From NCBI GenBank assembly GCA_028554795.2, contig CM068832.1:85522511-85586510 (forward strand): 64,000 bases of DNA. Direction: 5' to 3'. Shown in pieces: positions 48,040 to 61,989 of this stretch. Each line of letters opens with the position of its first letter. The stretch's first letter is position 1. The notes beneath the pieces were generated by a model that was not told the origin of the DNA, ran no database searches, and saw only the letters and a list, made by a program, of their open reading frames with translations. This DNA comes from Sinohyriopsis cumingii (Eukaryota; Mollusca; Bivalvia; Unionida; Unionidae). The position numbers and the translations under genes are program-made.

Positions 48040-49558
48040 CGTATGTCTTTTCGCTATACTAATATGTGTACAGTTGAAAAGTATTACCTAAGGGGCTCAC
48101 GTAATAGGAGTTAATATAAATCGTGATAAACAAAGATTGAAAAGTAGACCAGACTGTATTAATCCGGATATTCAGAAATGTAGAGAGATATACATTTTTA
48201 TTTTTATATGATCAGGGGATCATTTCACTATCGCTGAATGGAAGACGTAATCCACTTCCAGCTTTCGCAGAGTAAACATAGAACGTACGTAAATTCAGCA
48301 CAACTTGCGCACCTTCGGTAGTTATTCACCTATACAAGGCACATGCTCTTTACTATTTTGAGACAAAATGTGCTGGCTAGCTAAACCGTATAACATATAT
48401 CAGTCACAGATGTCTTAAAGTCAGTTGTTTGCCATTTATGTTGTCCTTAAGGTTAGAAAGATAAATGTTTCTATGTCTGGGTGATAAAGGGCACTTAACT
48501 TTAAGACAAATATAAATATACGAAATTCAGTTCCTTGTAAGAAGTGAACATGATATGCTTTCATTACGTGCATGTTCCTTCCCACTCTTTCATTGACAAC
48601 ATGAGGGACGAAATTATTGAATCAGAATGTTACCGAGATCTAATGCAAAAAGTTGTTCCAAATTAGTTCAGCAGGAAATTCACAGAATCATGAACTAACG
48701 TCAAATAACGTAATTGTTATGTTCATTCTATATTTATGTCTTTACAATGATTTCAAATAAAAGTATATATTATATACAGTGACTTAGATTTTTTTTATGT
48801 CACATTTATTCAAATAATTGTACTGTATCACATTAACATATCGTTAATCTTATCTCTTCTCCTATATCGTTGCTGCCTCCTGTGCTCCTAATGTTAGTAT
48901 GCAACAATTTATGTCATAGAAACGATAGCAATAGTAGTATTGCAAGAGGAGCTTGGGTTACAATTATTTTTATTGCGATGCATTACAAACGTATGATACA
49001 TATGATGTTATCTCGCTCGATGATTTACATTACTTACATGTGTGATGTTCGGCAACGATTGCCATATTGATACTTTACAATTCGTACCCGTTTGATGCTT
49101 GATCATGCTGACACATGTTAAACTTTATAACGCTTACACGTTTGATCCTTTATAATAATTACACATTTAATACTTTTAATACTTGCAGTTTAATGCTTGG
49201 CAATGCTGGCACTGTTGATGCTTTACAATGCTTACACGTTTAATGCTTTAGAATACTTACAGGGTTCGTTCTTTAAAATGATTACACGTTTGATGTTATA
49301 AAATGCTAATACGTTTGATGCTTTACAAAGCTTTTGCGTTTATGCTTTATAACACTTAAACGTTTTATGCTATCCAGTCATTCCAAGGTTGATGCGTTAT
49401 AATGCTGAATTGTGTTATGCTTTAACAAATTCTTGCACATTTTGATGCTGAGAAATGCTAATATGTCTTTTGCTTTACTATGACTTAACGTTTGACGGAT
49501 ACAAATTATCCTAATAGTTTTGTCATAGTTGACTCTTTCATTAACTGGGTCATTAAAG
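48040..49558 (+). repeat. Duplicated block, copy 1
   Basis: Aligns with 50497-51215 in three pieces: 48040-48205, 48815-48910 and 49100-49558. It carries two extra stretches (about 609 bp after 48205 and about 190 bp after 48910) absent from copy 2. Its last part is the 25-bp minisatellite. Confidence 0.85.
49085..49500 (+). repeat. Degenerate ~25-bp minisatellite, array 1
   Basis: About 16 diverged units around acgtttgatgctttacaatg plus cttac. Confidence 0.85.
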
Positions 49559-49821
49559 AAAGAATGTATGCTGATTCATAGTTAAACCACCACAGGATAC
49601 CAAACGTGCCATCTTAAATAAAATTCCCATTTGACTCCTTCACGACGCCATAATTCTAATTTATATTAGATATCCATATTCAACTCAAATATTAACTTTG
49701 TGGTTGATTTGGACGTAAATTGAATTGGACCTAAATGTTATGTTTATCATCATCATTGGGGCCCAACCATGTTCCTCGGAGAATGAACCTTTAATTTTTT
49801 GATTCTGGCCGTCATCATACT

Positions 49822-49996
<175 letters not shown>

Positions 49997-50496
49997 AAAG
50001 TATTCTCCTATCTCAGCACGATTTGGAACTATCATGTTCTGAGTTTTGAAAGACTAATTACGAACGTGAGTTACACCAAAAAGAAAGGTAAATTATAATT
50101 GGTACAATATTACTTGTAATTCACTACTGCCTTACTGTGTATACCAATGTGTGTATGCCTTATCCCTTATTTTTTATATTCATATTTTTGTATTTTCATG
50201 CAAAAATCTTACTTTCAACTTGCTCATCCCATCTTATTGTTTTTCTTTGTTTTCGCTAGGCGGGATATTAACCTAGTTATTCTTATAAAATTGGTTCTGG
50301 GCTGTGAGCAGGTAATTAAGTATACGTTGTACTTGATTACTTAGCACGGTGATCGTACTTTTGTTTTTAATGTCCATGGGCGATGATAGAGAATATCTGT
50401 TATTATGCAGTATTTGTTATTCTCGATGTTATGCAATATTTAAGTGGTACTGTTACAAATATGCAATCATTGCCTCCAGTATACATATTTGATATA

Positions 50497-51215
50497 CATA
50501 TGTCTTATCGCTATACTAATATGTGTTCAGTTGAAAAGTATTACCTAAGGGGCTGACGTAATATAGTTTTAGGAGTTAATATGAATCGTGATAAACAAAG
50601 ATTGAAAAGTAGTCCAGAATTTATTAATCCGGATATTCAGAAATTTAGAGAGATATACATTTTTATAATTGTATTGTATCACATTAACATATCGTTCATC
50701 TTATCTCTTCTCCAATATCATTGCTGCCTCGTATGCTCATAATGTTAGTATGCAACAATTTTGACCATGCTTACACATGTTAAGCTTTATAACGCTTACA
50801 CGTTTGATCCTTTATAATAATTACACATTTCATGCTTTTAATACTTACAGTTTAATGCTTGGCAATGCTGACACTGCTGATGCTTTACAATGCTTACACG
50901 ATTGATGCTTTAGAATACTTACAGGGTTCGTTCTTTAAAATGATCACACGTTTGATGTTTTAAATGCTTATACGTTTGATGCTTTACAAAGCTACATTTA
51001 TGCTTTACAACACTTAAACGTTTTATGCTATCCAGTGATTCGAAGGTTGATAAGTTATAATGCTGAATCGTTTTATGCTTTAACAAAGTCTTGCGCATTT
51101 TGATGCTGGCAATGCTAATATGTCTTATGCTTTACAATGCTTCAACGTTTGACGGATACAAATTATCCTAATAGTTTTGTCATAGTTGACTCTTTCATTA
51201 ACTAGGCCAACAAAG
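50497..51215 (+). repeat. Duplicated block, copy 2
   Basis: Partner of 48040-49558, about 2.4 kb downstream in the same orientation; compact, lacking the two extra stretches of copy 1. Ends in the same unique sequence cctaatagttttgtcatagt. Confidence 0.85.
50765..51160 (+). repeat. Degenerate ~25-bp minisatellite, array 2
   Basis: Same unit family and order of variants as array 1, showing both arrays come from one ancestral array. Confidence 0.85.
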
Positions 51216-51793
51216 AGATTTACAGCAGTGAATTTACTAAACGAAATTAGATGCACACTTATAAATGTTTCAAACTAATATTTATAGTTTTAAATGAGCT
51301 GTATGTATTATGTTGGAGCAGTGGTAGACATTATTAAAGATGTAATTATTGAAATGGAAGTCAGTGTTTTCTTTTTGCAAATGGAAAGTGTGATATCAAA
51401 TATGTTAGAGATGTATTTAAAAATATACAAAAACCAATTACTCTTAATTTGCACAGCAACTCATCAGACAGAGTCGTAGTGGCTATAATTTGTGCCAAAT
51501 AAGCCAACCATTGCCACCGTTCTCCATATGTTCACTAAAAAGATAATTTTATCACAACTAATTTATGCACAGATCTGAGTCATTTATAAATTAAATTGTT
51601 AGAATGTTGTCGCAATTTTAATGACACAAGTTTAACCTTCTTTTAAGAACAATTTTCACCTCCCCATCTCATCACAGAAATCCGAGTCATCCAAAATACT
51701 TAGATCTATGGACAGAGTCAGCGATCAGTATTTATGTATTTATGTATTTTGTCATTGCATTATAATATATGTTCATTTCAATTAAATTTTTCA

Positions 51794-51863
<70 letters not shown>

Positions 51864-52900
51864 CCGAGCTTTTACTTTATCGACTGTATCCCTTATTATA
51901 AGTACAATTTCTAGAGTGTTTTGGTAAAGCTGAAATTGTGAAAAAATTGCAAAACAATCTTAGCGTTTGAATTAATACCATTACATTTTATTACACACCC
52001 TCATCCAGTTTGAGGATAATCAAATATAAAAATATATGTGGATCAAATAATATAATTAAAATTATATTAACTGGAAGCTACTTGCTTTTACTGCAGCCCA
52101 ACTGAACATGTAATATTTCAAGCCAGGAAACACTGAGCTTATTTAGTGCTTTACTTGTTGTACGGTCGAAATGTACCACTATCATAATCGAAGTTTTGAA
52201 ATATTCAGTAATTGCTGGTAATCATTTTTATGTATTGCTATACGGTTAATCATCACTTTGTAAAATATATATTTTCTAAAATGTAATTATATCATGTCTT
52301 TCCATATACAAATAAATCAGTTAACCTTAAATCAAAATCAAATTCAAACTCAATTCTGCCCGTTTTTAGGTACTATTAATAGAGTCATACGCATAATTTT
52401 AGTTTTCGTTTTATTGGATTTTGTTTTAACACGAAGCATTTTGAGTTACATTTTAAACAATTACCAAATAGACCACATACAGCTAACAGATTCTCGTGAA
52501 CAAAGTAAAAACTAAGCTTTCCAAAATTATTAATATATTTTAATTCTGGTTAGGATAAGTTTTAATCATATTAAATAAATGTAGGCCATGCTAGACGTAG
52601 GTTCTTGCTAGGCAAATTTTATTTTATTCCTGGGAGAGGTAAATGTGGCACGGGATCTAGTTTTATCCAGTAATGCACATTATTGGGTGTGGCTTTAAAC
52701 ATATGGCCCACGCCCTGAAGCAAATTGTCGATGCCTGTTTTAGGCCCACCTTTTTATAGAATATGTTGTTATTAAACACATATGAAATAATAAGTATGAT
52801 ATGTTTACAACTTAGCCCTTGTCTGTCTGACATAGCTTTCGTCCAATAGGCTTGTCAGAATTTTATCCTGTAATATCATTATATACAAGTTAATTGTTAG
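51216..52900. other. Region upstream of gene B, AT microsatellite at 51796-51859
   Basis: Apart from the AT array no element or coding exon is recognised. It should hold distal control elements of gene B, none of which can be named from sequence. Confidence 0.5.
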
Positions 52901-52946
52901 TATATAAGCCCATCAGTATTCCGCTCGTCGTCAGTAAGCCACGAGA
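52901..52946 (+). promoter_or_regulatory. Gene B core promoter: TATA box and initiator
   Basis: TATATAAG at 52901-52908 is followed by TCAGT at 52931-52935, the common invertebrate initiator. The A at 52933 is 32 bases from the first T of the TATA box, which is the canonical spacing. The start codon at 52947 would then have a leader of only about 14 bases. Confidence 0.62.
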
Positions 52947-53001
52947 ATGAAACAAGGTGTTTACATTTTTGCCGTTGGTCTCGTGATACACATCCGATCA
53001 G
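52947..53001 (+). CDS. Gene B exon 1 (signal peptide)
   Basis: The ATG at 52947 is the first ATG after the proposed initiator. The exon encodes 18 residues plus one base and ends at donor gtacgt. The hydrophobic core VYIFAVGLVI suits secretion. The phase (1) matches exon 2, where the joined codon is GAG. Confidence 0.72.
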
Positions 53002-56000
53002 GTACGTATCAAACCTGGAAATATTTATTCAGAGAAAATATGTATTACTAATGGTTTCTTTAGATTTTCACATTTGAGTCTTTGTATTTCTGGTATTTCT
53101 TCTGCAGTCGTTTAAAACTTGAAACATGTGAACAGTACGTTTTATCAGAAAATGCGTCCCCGGTGGCAACATAATGAATCTTGGTTTTAATCCATTAAAG
53201 AGGCTGATATATATGAAAAGGTGTTGATACTTCTATTGGACAATGACACATCATACAGATAAACAAATTTTTTGTTCTCTAGGAAATCTGGACCATGGAT
53301 AATCGATAGTATCCAAATCGATTCAATTCTGTCCCTATAAATGCCAAATTCTTGTTGTGATTGCGGAACGAGTACGATAGTTTTCTTTGCGAATATAAAT
53401 GTAAAGAAAATAGTGTTCTAATATACCATCCTTAGTTTTTAACAACATGACTTTATTTGCTGACATATTTTTATTTAAAAAAGACATCTTGGCATTATCG
53501 ATTTTCATAGCACTATACGATCTTTTGATGGACAATCACTTGCTCAACATTTAAAGTAATGTGAAAGACCATGCGGGCAGCTATAAATTCATCTGCTTTT
53601 AGTTCCAATTTGGTTTCCACGGCAACTCAGTTGTATGTGCACGTCATACTTGTTTGCCATTTTTATCATGCCGATTATTGCAACATATAAAAGTGACAAA
53701 CATATTTTCTGTAGGATCATAACTGTACGTATTTGTACATCTTCGGCTCTGAATATCATTGTTATTTGTATGAATGGGTGCATTGAGCATACACCTTAAA
53801 ATATATTTTCATCTAGAGTAAAAGTAGTAGTAATATCATCAGCAGTGACCATCATCGTACACAAATTGTGCGAAAGAGTTCTACATTTTTACATTTAATA
53901 TGCATCTTGTGGTAACTTAATAACCTTATACCTGTACATGTCTTGATTGTTCTTAGATAAATGTATTTTGTCAGAAAGCGTGAATACCTAAACAAACGTA
54001 AAATTTTAATCGTGTTAATTTCTGAAGTAGGTAGTGTTACAGATAGGAAAACACTTCACTTTTGGTGAGAAACATGTCTTGAATGCTAGCTGCAATGATG
54101 TAATGCCTAAATGAAGGCAATTCGTATTGTCATTTATAGCTAGGACACTTTATTGATCGAAACATTTTAAGTTTGAAATTAGCTCAAGTTTCAGACTATC
54201 AATTGTTTTCGACACAAAAGCAACATAACTCGGCTGAGACAATTATATAACCAGACTGAGACAATTATATAACCAGACTGAGACAATTACATAACCAGAC
54301 TGAGACAATTATATAACCAGACTGAGACAATTATATAACCAGACTGAGATACTTACATAACAAGACCGATCTAATTACATTTTCATGTCGATAAAATTAC
54401 ATAACCAGACCGACAAAGTTTATATATGTTAACTAAATATTTTCGTTTTAAGAATGACACGAATAGGCAAGAGAGTTATTCACTATAACTGTATTCAGAC
54501 TTGCGCAAAAAAGGGTTTGCCGCATAATTGTTTTTATTCTGGGACCAGTCGTAAAGCTGATCGTATTACATCACGATCTGCGTGCTCTATGCATGATTAT
54601 GTCACAAAGCTGGTTTTCACGCAATAGTTATCTTGTTCACATTTACAGTTTGCACATTTTAATGATAGCTTATAAATAAGCTACCGTTCGAGATGAACAA
54701 TATCGATCTTAAATGCTCAAAGAGCAAAAGTGAATGTGTTTGAAGAAAGGAAAACTATTTTTGTACAATCATGTGAGATCATTTTCGTCCGCAGTTACTG
54801 ACCATTGTGAATTATAGCAGCTTGTAGTTGGATCAACAAGACAGAATTTCTGGGTCAGAAGTTTAAATGTCAGTCATCTTAACTTAATAGAGAATATGTT
54901 TCTTTACAATAACTGCAGATATATGACATTTCAAACTTCCAAATTTGTCAGGTACCTTGCACTTATGACTCAAAATGTTAAGGGATAAATTCACCCTAAA
55001 AGCAATATACATAAAAGTTTCCGCAGAATAGATGGAGGTGTCCTTAAATAATGGTTTAAAGCAATATATGGCTTTCACTTTGTGCAATATAGAACCTTAT
55101 TTGTGTTTAGTGAAGATGTCATTGGTCAGGTTTGCTCCGAAAGAAAGATTGAACAATTAATTCATGTTAAGAATGATGCTTTCATGTAGATGGTTATGAA
55201 TTAGAGGTCACAAGATCGAACTTCCACGTAAAGTACTACTAAACACTGAGTGCTATATTAGCTTTTTTTATCGCCACAGCGGCAATATCACTTTTGGAAC
55301 AAGAATTTCCCGTTGAAGATGCAAATCTGCCCTTATGTATTATTCAGACCCGTATTTACAGATTTGCGCCTTTTTCTTTTGGGTCTTCTTCTGCCTTTTT
55401 CTCGTCTTCTTGTTAACCATCCACAGAAGCATGCACAAAAGTCAAACAGTGTCAAAAGTAGAAGTCTAGTGTATATTTAAGCAATCGATGAGATGCCTTC
55501 AAGATGTGCCGTAAAACCAACTCCATCAGCCAGACGGCGACTTCAATACCTTTTCCACACAAATCATGGACACTTGCGATGTCTCACTCATACAGTATGG
55601 CATATTGTAATACTTTACGACAATCGGTGCACATTTATCAGACAAAAGTTCTTCATTAAATATAGTAATACGTTTATTTTGTACCATGATTAACTAACTA
55701 TTGTGTTTGAACAAGGTAGATGAATAAGGTGTTGATTAAGATTCTTTAAAAACCTAAATTAAATGACTATCGAAAATCAGTCAATGTGTCTTCTACAGAG
55801 CTAGATTGCAACATCATAAAGGACACATGATAATGAACGTTAGAGTTTTAGAAATGAACAAAATGAAGAATACAATTCCTTGCAAGTAAACTCATAATCA
55901 TGATTGCCTTCAAGTTCAAAGATCGTATGATCTTAGGTCTGGCAGACGCATCATCTGTCTTGTGTTTCTCTGGGGATTTTTTTCACCACACACAAACAGT

Positions 56001-56746
56001 CTCAATCCGAGGTATGAAATATGTCAAAGAAATGAAAACGTCTGCAATTACTTACAATTATTTTGTGACAAAATGCACAATTTTAAGCATATATTTTAAA
56101 AACTGCTGTTAAAGTTATTGCAAAATATGGAAGCTGTTGTTTATTGATGTAATTGTTGGTCTCATTGGAAAAGAATGGAGAATATATTTGCAAATCGATG
56201 GCCTTTGACTCTAAAATATATCATGAACGGAAAATATACTTTCTATGAATTGATATACGGAAATATTATTCTTTTGGTGGGGACATCTTTTGTATTGTCA
56301 CGAATGGCGAATAAGATGTATCTACTTCATTGTTGAACTATTTCCTCATATCTAGTGAAGAAACATAGATGATACTATATGGGCAAGTAAGAGAATAATT
56401 ATACTGAAACTGGCAATACCACTTGTATCTCCACATTCAGGAAAAATGTCCTTTCGTATATCTTTCATTCAGTTTTAGTTGCACATGCATGTATGCATCT
56501 GCGTTCAAGGCGACATTAGGCACAATAATGACATACCTTTCCAAACAAAAGTGGCTGAAACATCTAGTTTTGTTTCACCCGAAATAATAAATTTTGGAAA
56601 CCCTTCTAAGTTTAGCACCGTCATACCTTTTTCATTATTTTCACTATTAAAATTGATGATTATTGCTATCATCAGCATTATCATTATTATCATTCTTGAT
56701 TATATTTATTATTGTTGTTAGTATTTTTATAATTATTTATATTATT

Positions 56747-56806
<60 letters not shown>

Positions 56807-59800
56807 TACAAAATGCTATTGACTCCATAAAAAGGTGACCGATATGTACACATTGCTGGTAATAATGCAAATACGTTAAAATGTTTTAGTTTGTGTTTTA
56901 TATCGGCTAATAGAAAGTAACCTTCATCACTGTCTAGAATCTATACGTCGTTCATTTGTTCATTTACTTGTTTGTCTCTTTTTTTTTTTTTTAAAGCATT
57001 TTCCTATCTCTATTTTTGCAGAGGGAACAACTTTGGAAACGGTCTGGCTTAAGGATATAACTACAAAATTCCTGACCGAGAAACGTACACTGAGTAATAT
57101 CGATTTTCCTAATGAGTTAGCATTTCATCTCACTCGCCGTTCAGAAACTCTGAACTTAAATTTGAGAAGGAACCATGACATCAATCCAAATCCTGATTTC
57201 TATTTTGCGAAACAATTGCAAAATGGCCAATTCGTTTTGGTGAAATCACGCAATATAGAAAAGGAGGTAAGCTTTCAACGTATTACAGCAAACGAGTTCG
57301 GTTGCATTAGTCGTTACAATCTAAACATATACGAGTTGGTGCTACTATATTTATGAGCTTTTATAATTCTTATAAACTCTCATACCTTTGGTTATTAATT
57401 GTGAGAAGAAAAAATCTTTTAAAATTAGCTCTAGGGATAACCTCTCGTGCTGCTGATATATTGGTGACTCAAAAATTAAATAATGTTTTAAATTTGTATA
57501 TTTGCGTGCCATCAGCGTACGATTGGATAGATGTTGGATGTCGATCTAAGATACTTGAGAGCAGCAGAGTGTACATAATTAATAGGACACAACCATGAGC
57601 TGAGCCTTGTGGAGTACGAACACTTTGCTCGGAATCAGCTTCTGACTGTGATTTTGTCAACGTTGTTTTTTTTTACCTTCGCAATTCTTATTTTTTAAAA
57701 TTCCGATTGGCATCTGGAAATCTTCGTGTCCCATGACAAGGGTATAGGCATGTACCTTCCAAAGACATTCCCATTTGATAGTATACCAAATGGCACAACA
57801 TAAAGTCCAACGTATAGGTTGGACTGGTCTCTGATATTGCTAATTGTAACTTTTTTCGTTTCTGATCTTTTCCAGATATGTGCCTATGTAAGAGATGCAT
57901 TGGATTTAGATATTTAAAGTATTTTTCTGTCCATCATGATTTCGATATTTCATGCTGAATCCCAATCACAAGTACAATGAAAATAAAACTGATTTGGATA
58001 AAGAATATTAGTAAACGATACTAACATCATATTACACGTGTTTTGAGATCTCTTTCATACCAGCTTTGTCCTCTGATCCATGCGTTAACAAAGGGACTAA
58101 GCGTCGCGAGTGTATACTTACTAAATACATTTCTTTTTCTCGATTATTCATATTACATTCTTTTACGAATGAAGACTTTAAAAGCAGAACGAAATATACA
58201 AGAACAATGTAAGTAGCATTCAAGAAACTACTTATACCACTAGATCACAACATGTATGTTCAAAGCATACCTACAGTTTTGTCAATGAAACCCCAAATAA
58301 TCTTTAGTGTCCTCTCTTACCACCAAAAATAGGACGTTCCGAATGAAGTCCGAAAACCTTGAATGTCATGGCGTACCATTTATATTGAATGTCACAATGG
58401 CCTAACTTGCCATAATCATGAACGAAAGGCTGTACTAATGATCTTAAATGCCCTGCTATATTAATAATTCAATTAGCACTGTAGTTTGAATGAATTGCCA
58501 ATAAACCCAAAATACTATGTTATTCCAGTCAATGAGCATTTAATATATCTATTGAATATTTCAAATAAACGAACACATCTGCAAATCTTGGTAACATATT
58601 CCTAAGAATTTGAAATAAACCAGGATTAATATTTTTGTTTTAAATTCAATCTTTCTTTCATAAAAAATTTCAGTTAAACTATGACGGAATAGATTTCTAA
58701 AGAAAAACTAAGTCGTAAGAACTCAGACTTTTTGTCCACAATTCAAATAAGTCTCTTGTTTTCCATTTATTAACAGGAAAAAAACAAATATGCACGATTA
58801 TATCCACATCCATCAATCACAGATATAATATTACTCATCCAGTATAAATTAAGTATGCATAACACTTTATATACTCAAGAGAAAGTTTAAAATATAAAAG
58901 TAGTATTTTACATATTGGTAAAATATATATGATAATGTAATAATTAAAGTTACATACGATGATGCCTGACGAATAATGCAGATAGTATTAAAACTCCATG
59001 GTCTTAAACTAAGCTACTGTAAGAAGCCAACCAAACAAGAACACAATCTAAAATCAAGATATAAATTCATTTCTCTAAGTCGTAAAGTGAATATTTTAGA
59101 TAGACATAAAATGTGTTTAATTAATCTCACAAAATCTGAAATGTTTCATTAAAACAAATAATCAGAGAATGTTTTGTATGAATTCTATTGTGCTTGATAA
59201 GCGAGACACAAATAGTCTTGAATGATCTGCTGAGAAAATAGTCTAGATGTATTACAGTGATATAATTAAGACATCATTTGAAGGTATTAATGACTATTCC
59301 AAATTGAAGTGGTTTTTCTCCGAATAATAATTTTTAAATCAATGATTCCTCTCAAATTGCATATGACCAGAATAAATCATAAGTTTTTCTTTAATATTAG
59401 TGATGTAGCACTGTAATTTCAAATTCCATGTAAACTATGTTATTTGTTTCATGTTTCTTAAAGAAAGTATTGCAGTAGCGAACACCCAAATACAACCAAT
59501 GGATATGCTGAAATAACATACACTTCAAAATATTGCAATTCCAGACTCAATGCCTTCTCAAATGTGCAATAATTTTACTGGTGCTTTAAAAAAAATTGGA
59601 ACATAGGATCATCAATACCTTTTTTGCTATCTTGAATCAATCCTTCACCAACCCCAAAATTACTTGCATCAACAGTCATTTTAACAATCGCCCTATATTT
59701 GGAGCTGAAAGAACTTTCACACTTTAAGTATGGGATTTAATTTATCAAAACATTCATAACATTTGTAATACCAACGAATCTTTGCCTTCCCAGTCACAAA

Positions 59801-60795
59801 AACTCTCAGGATCTAATCAATTATGACAATATTTTATCCAAAGGTATTTTGGATAAAATTAGCAATACTCAAAAATTGCATCATTTTCTATGTATTAACA
59901 GACACTGAGTATATTGAATATTTTCTCATGGCCATGACCAAAAATATGTCCTAAACTTATTAAACAGTCACAGTAAAATTCATTTTGAAAGAACTTACCT
60001 GTCAGATTTTCGTAACCGGGTCGATGAAAGATTTTTCATATTGTTTCCAAATGATATTTCAATATATCGATGTAGATGACGAAGTCATCGTTCTATGCCT
60101 GAAAATTATGAAGACCAGATGAACTCATGTTCATTAAAACTGGAATGTTGATGAAGACGTTTTCATACCAAAGCGCATCACGTTATAGTAATTACGTACA
60201 GTTGGAGTTGCAAATGCCGAAATGTGATAGGAATGTGCCAAATTCCTTTTAAATAGCTAGATTCGGTATCATAGTTCGCATTTTAACTTTGCCAATGCAA
60301 CCAATTGTTCTTGCAATTGAAAATAAACCGTGTTGGAGTGACTGATGACATTTCCATATTCAGCATAAATACGGAATGCATCATCTGATTTAGTCACAAA
60401 AATAAATCTGACCTCTAGTTCCTTTTAATTTTACAATAACATTTGAATTTCTTTTCTATAATATTGACACGATACAACAATTGTTAAACGTTTATTCAAA
60501 GATTATCATGTCCTAAAAACAGACTGCTAACTGAACAGTGAACAAACTGCCTACCTATTCACCTGCAACAGAGCTTTATCTTCAAATCTATATGTTTGTA
60601 CATCAACGTCACCCACTATGTTACATGCTTGTCTATGGTAATATATACATCTTTGAATACGTATCTACCAGTCTAGATTATACATTTATGTATTTGTTTG
60701 AACAGGATGTTGCATATTACCAGGACATACAAAATGGAGCATTCGTGACTGTCCGATGTGTCAAAAAATCAAATGAACAGTGTGATAGAATCATC
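52947..60795 (+). CDS. Gene B: paralogous reprolysin-like metalloprotease, 5' part
   Basis: Three exons join in frame: 52947-53001 (phase 0 to 1), 57022-57266 (1 to 0) and 60706-60795 (0-0), 130 residues in all. The start MKQGVYIFAVGLVIHIRS gives a short hydrophobic signal peptide core (residues 5-14). Exon 2 encodes an M12B-type propeptide (LETVWLKDITTKF ... FPNELAFHL ... DFYFAKQLQNGQFVLVKSRN). Exon 3 is nearly identical to gene A's 951-1040 exon. The catalytic exons should follow to the right of 64000, since in gene A the next exon lies 5.3 kb further on. It is the same strand and family as gene A, so the pair is a tandem array. No internal stop or bad splice site is seen. The substrate is unknown. 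Confidence 0.84.
54231..54420 (+). repeat. 22-bp minisatellite in gene B intron 1
   Basis: Unit cagactgagacaattatata plus ac; about five near-perfect units then two or three decayed ones. Confidence 0.93.
54421..56739 (+). other. Gene B intron 1 remainder, no gene seen
   Basis: Short chance frames only. Confidence 0.5.
56740..56806 (+). repeat. (ATT)n microsatellite
   Basis: About 20 units, slightly interrupted at the left. Confidence 0.93.
57022..57266 (+). CDS. Gene B exon 2 (propeptide)
   Basis: Acceptor after a long T tract (tatttttgcag), donor gtaagc, 245 nt. The reading frame is open and ends SRNIEKE, then joins DVAYYQDIQ of exon 3. The FPxELxFxLxxxxxxLxLxLxRN-like pattern is typical of reprolysin N-terminal propeptides. 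Confidence 0.85.
57440..57665 (-). mobile_element. LINE reverse transcriptase scrap, minus strand
   Basis: Minus-strand frame reads RTPQGSAHGCVLLIMYTLLL and SYADGTQIYKF, the palm segment VPQGSxLGPxLFxxYTxPL ... YADDTQxY of a LINE, with the second catalytic Asp replaced. Only about 75 codons remain. Antisense in gene B intron 2. Confidence 0.78.
57666..60536 (+). other. Gene B intron 2 remainder, no gene seen
   Basis: Very AT-rich; nothing recognised before the block shared with gene A starts near 60537. Confidence 0.5.
60706..60795 (+). CDS. Gene B exon 3 (propeptide)
   Basis: DVAYYQDIQNGAFVTVRC, then VKKSNEQCDRII, between acceptor gtttgaacag and donor gtaagt. It is the paralogue of 951-1040. 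About 170 bp of intron before it and 280 bp after it also align with the gene A copy. Confidence 0.9.
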
Positions 60796-61989
60796 GTAAG
60801 TATAAACCGAGATTAAAATGTACAGAAACCTGAGGAATCCGTTATACACTATGCAATTATCTTAACTGGTGATTTAGAGCACTAGTATGTTTACCTATTT
60901 AAAAGGAGTAGCATTCTAATAGTCTTCCAGTAGAACACTCTTAGAAAACAGATTATTCACATACTCACCAATGTGTTCACTTGAATGCGTTTGATATGTC
61001 AACGTATGAACTCTATTGTTCTCGGTTGTTTAGGTTCTCATTTGTACATAATAAGGTCAAAAGATGACACTTGTGACCTATTGATACAACATTGTGCATA
61101 TGCTTTGTAAGTGAACATTCTTATTCATATTTATATTCACCATATTTATAAAAACAAACTTAATAGAAGCAAAGGCTGAAAATAGTGTCCAAGTCATTGT
61201 GACTCTAGCCATGGTCATTACAATATCACGAGACAGTAAGATTGGAATGCTCTGGGTGTATATTTGACGCCTTACTCTTAAATTGCATGTGATGCAGCAC
61301 CCTAAGCATGTATGGCATACTCAACCCAGGGCGTCAGAATAAAACGAACCTGATGCTCTAGTACCGAATAGTCTGTACGTTATTTTTCGTGTTTTGTTTC
61401 TGATTGTGTGAAAACAACAAAAATGATTAATTACTGAAACCATCTTTACGTATTCTAATAACTTCAGCTCAAAAGGCATCTAACTTTAAAGGCGACGATA
61501 CTCTCACATTAAAGACTTTGTTCACAGATACAGGCTTAGTCAGGAGTATGTACGACTGTCATAGCCTGTCACACAATCATATATTTCATACGTTTTATGC
61601 AACTGAGAACCATCACACATCCCAAGATGCTATTTGGATAGTGTGTCTATTTAATGACGTTCCCGTTGCTGTCATGAATTATTATCATTGTCCTAATAAA
61701 GCATAAAATAAATATTGCCAAGAAACACGCTGTACCATCTCCCCCCCCCCCCCGAAAAAAGCAGATTAACCGATTCTTGAAGGAAAACCCCCAAAATATA
61801 TGATCATCTTTAGCTTCTAAAGCTGGGTCAACAAAATCATCCACATCCACCACTGGACTATCCCTGCAGTTCGACACAGCGAATGTCACTTTTCTATACA
61901 CCGAGAGCTTGCATGAAAAGTGGCAGAGAATAGAAGCAATACTGCCTTTTGACGTCAAATGATTAATCGCCCAAGAGTCCAACGGCTAT
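60796..61989 (+). other. Gene B intron 3, first part
   Basis: The first 280 bp or so align with 1041-1320 of gene A. A poly(C) run of about 14 lies at 61740-61753. No coding exon seen. Confidence 0.55.

Noticed and set aside
54231-54420. CRISPR-like direct repeats
   Set aside because: Contiguous 22-bp units without spacers in a eukaryotic intron; a minisatellite.
55493-55693. 66-residue open frame in gene B intron 1
   Set aside because: No homology recognised and no fitting splice phases.
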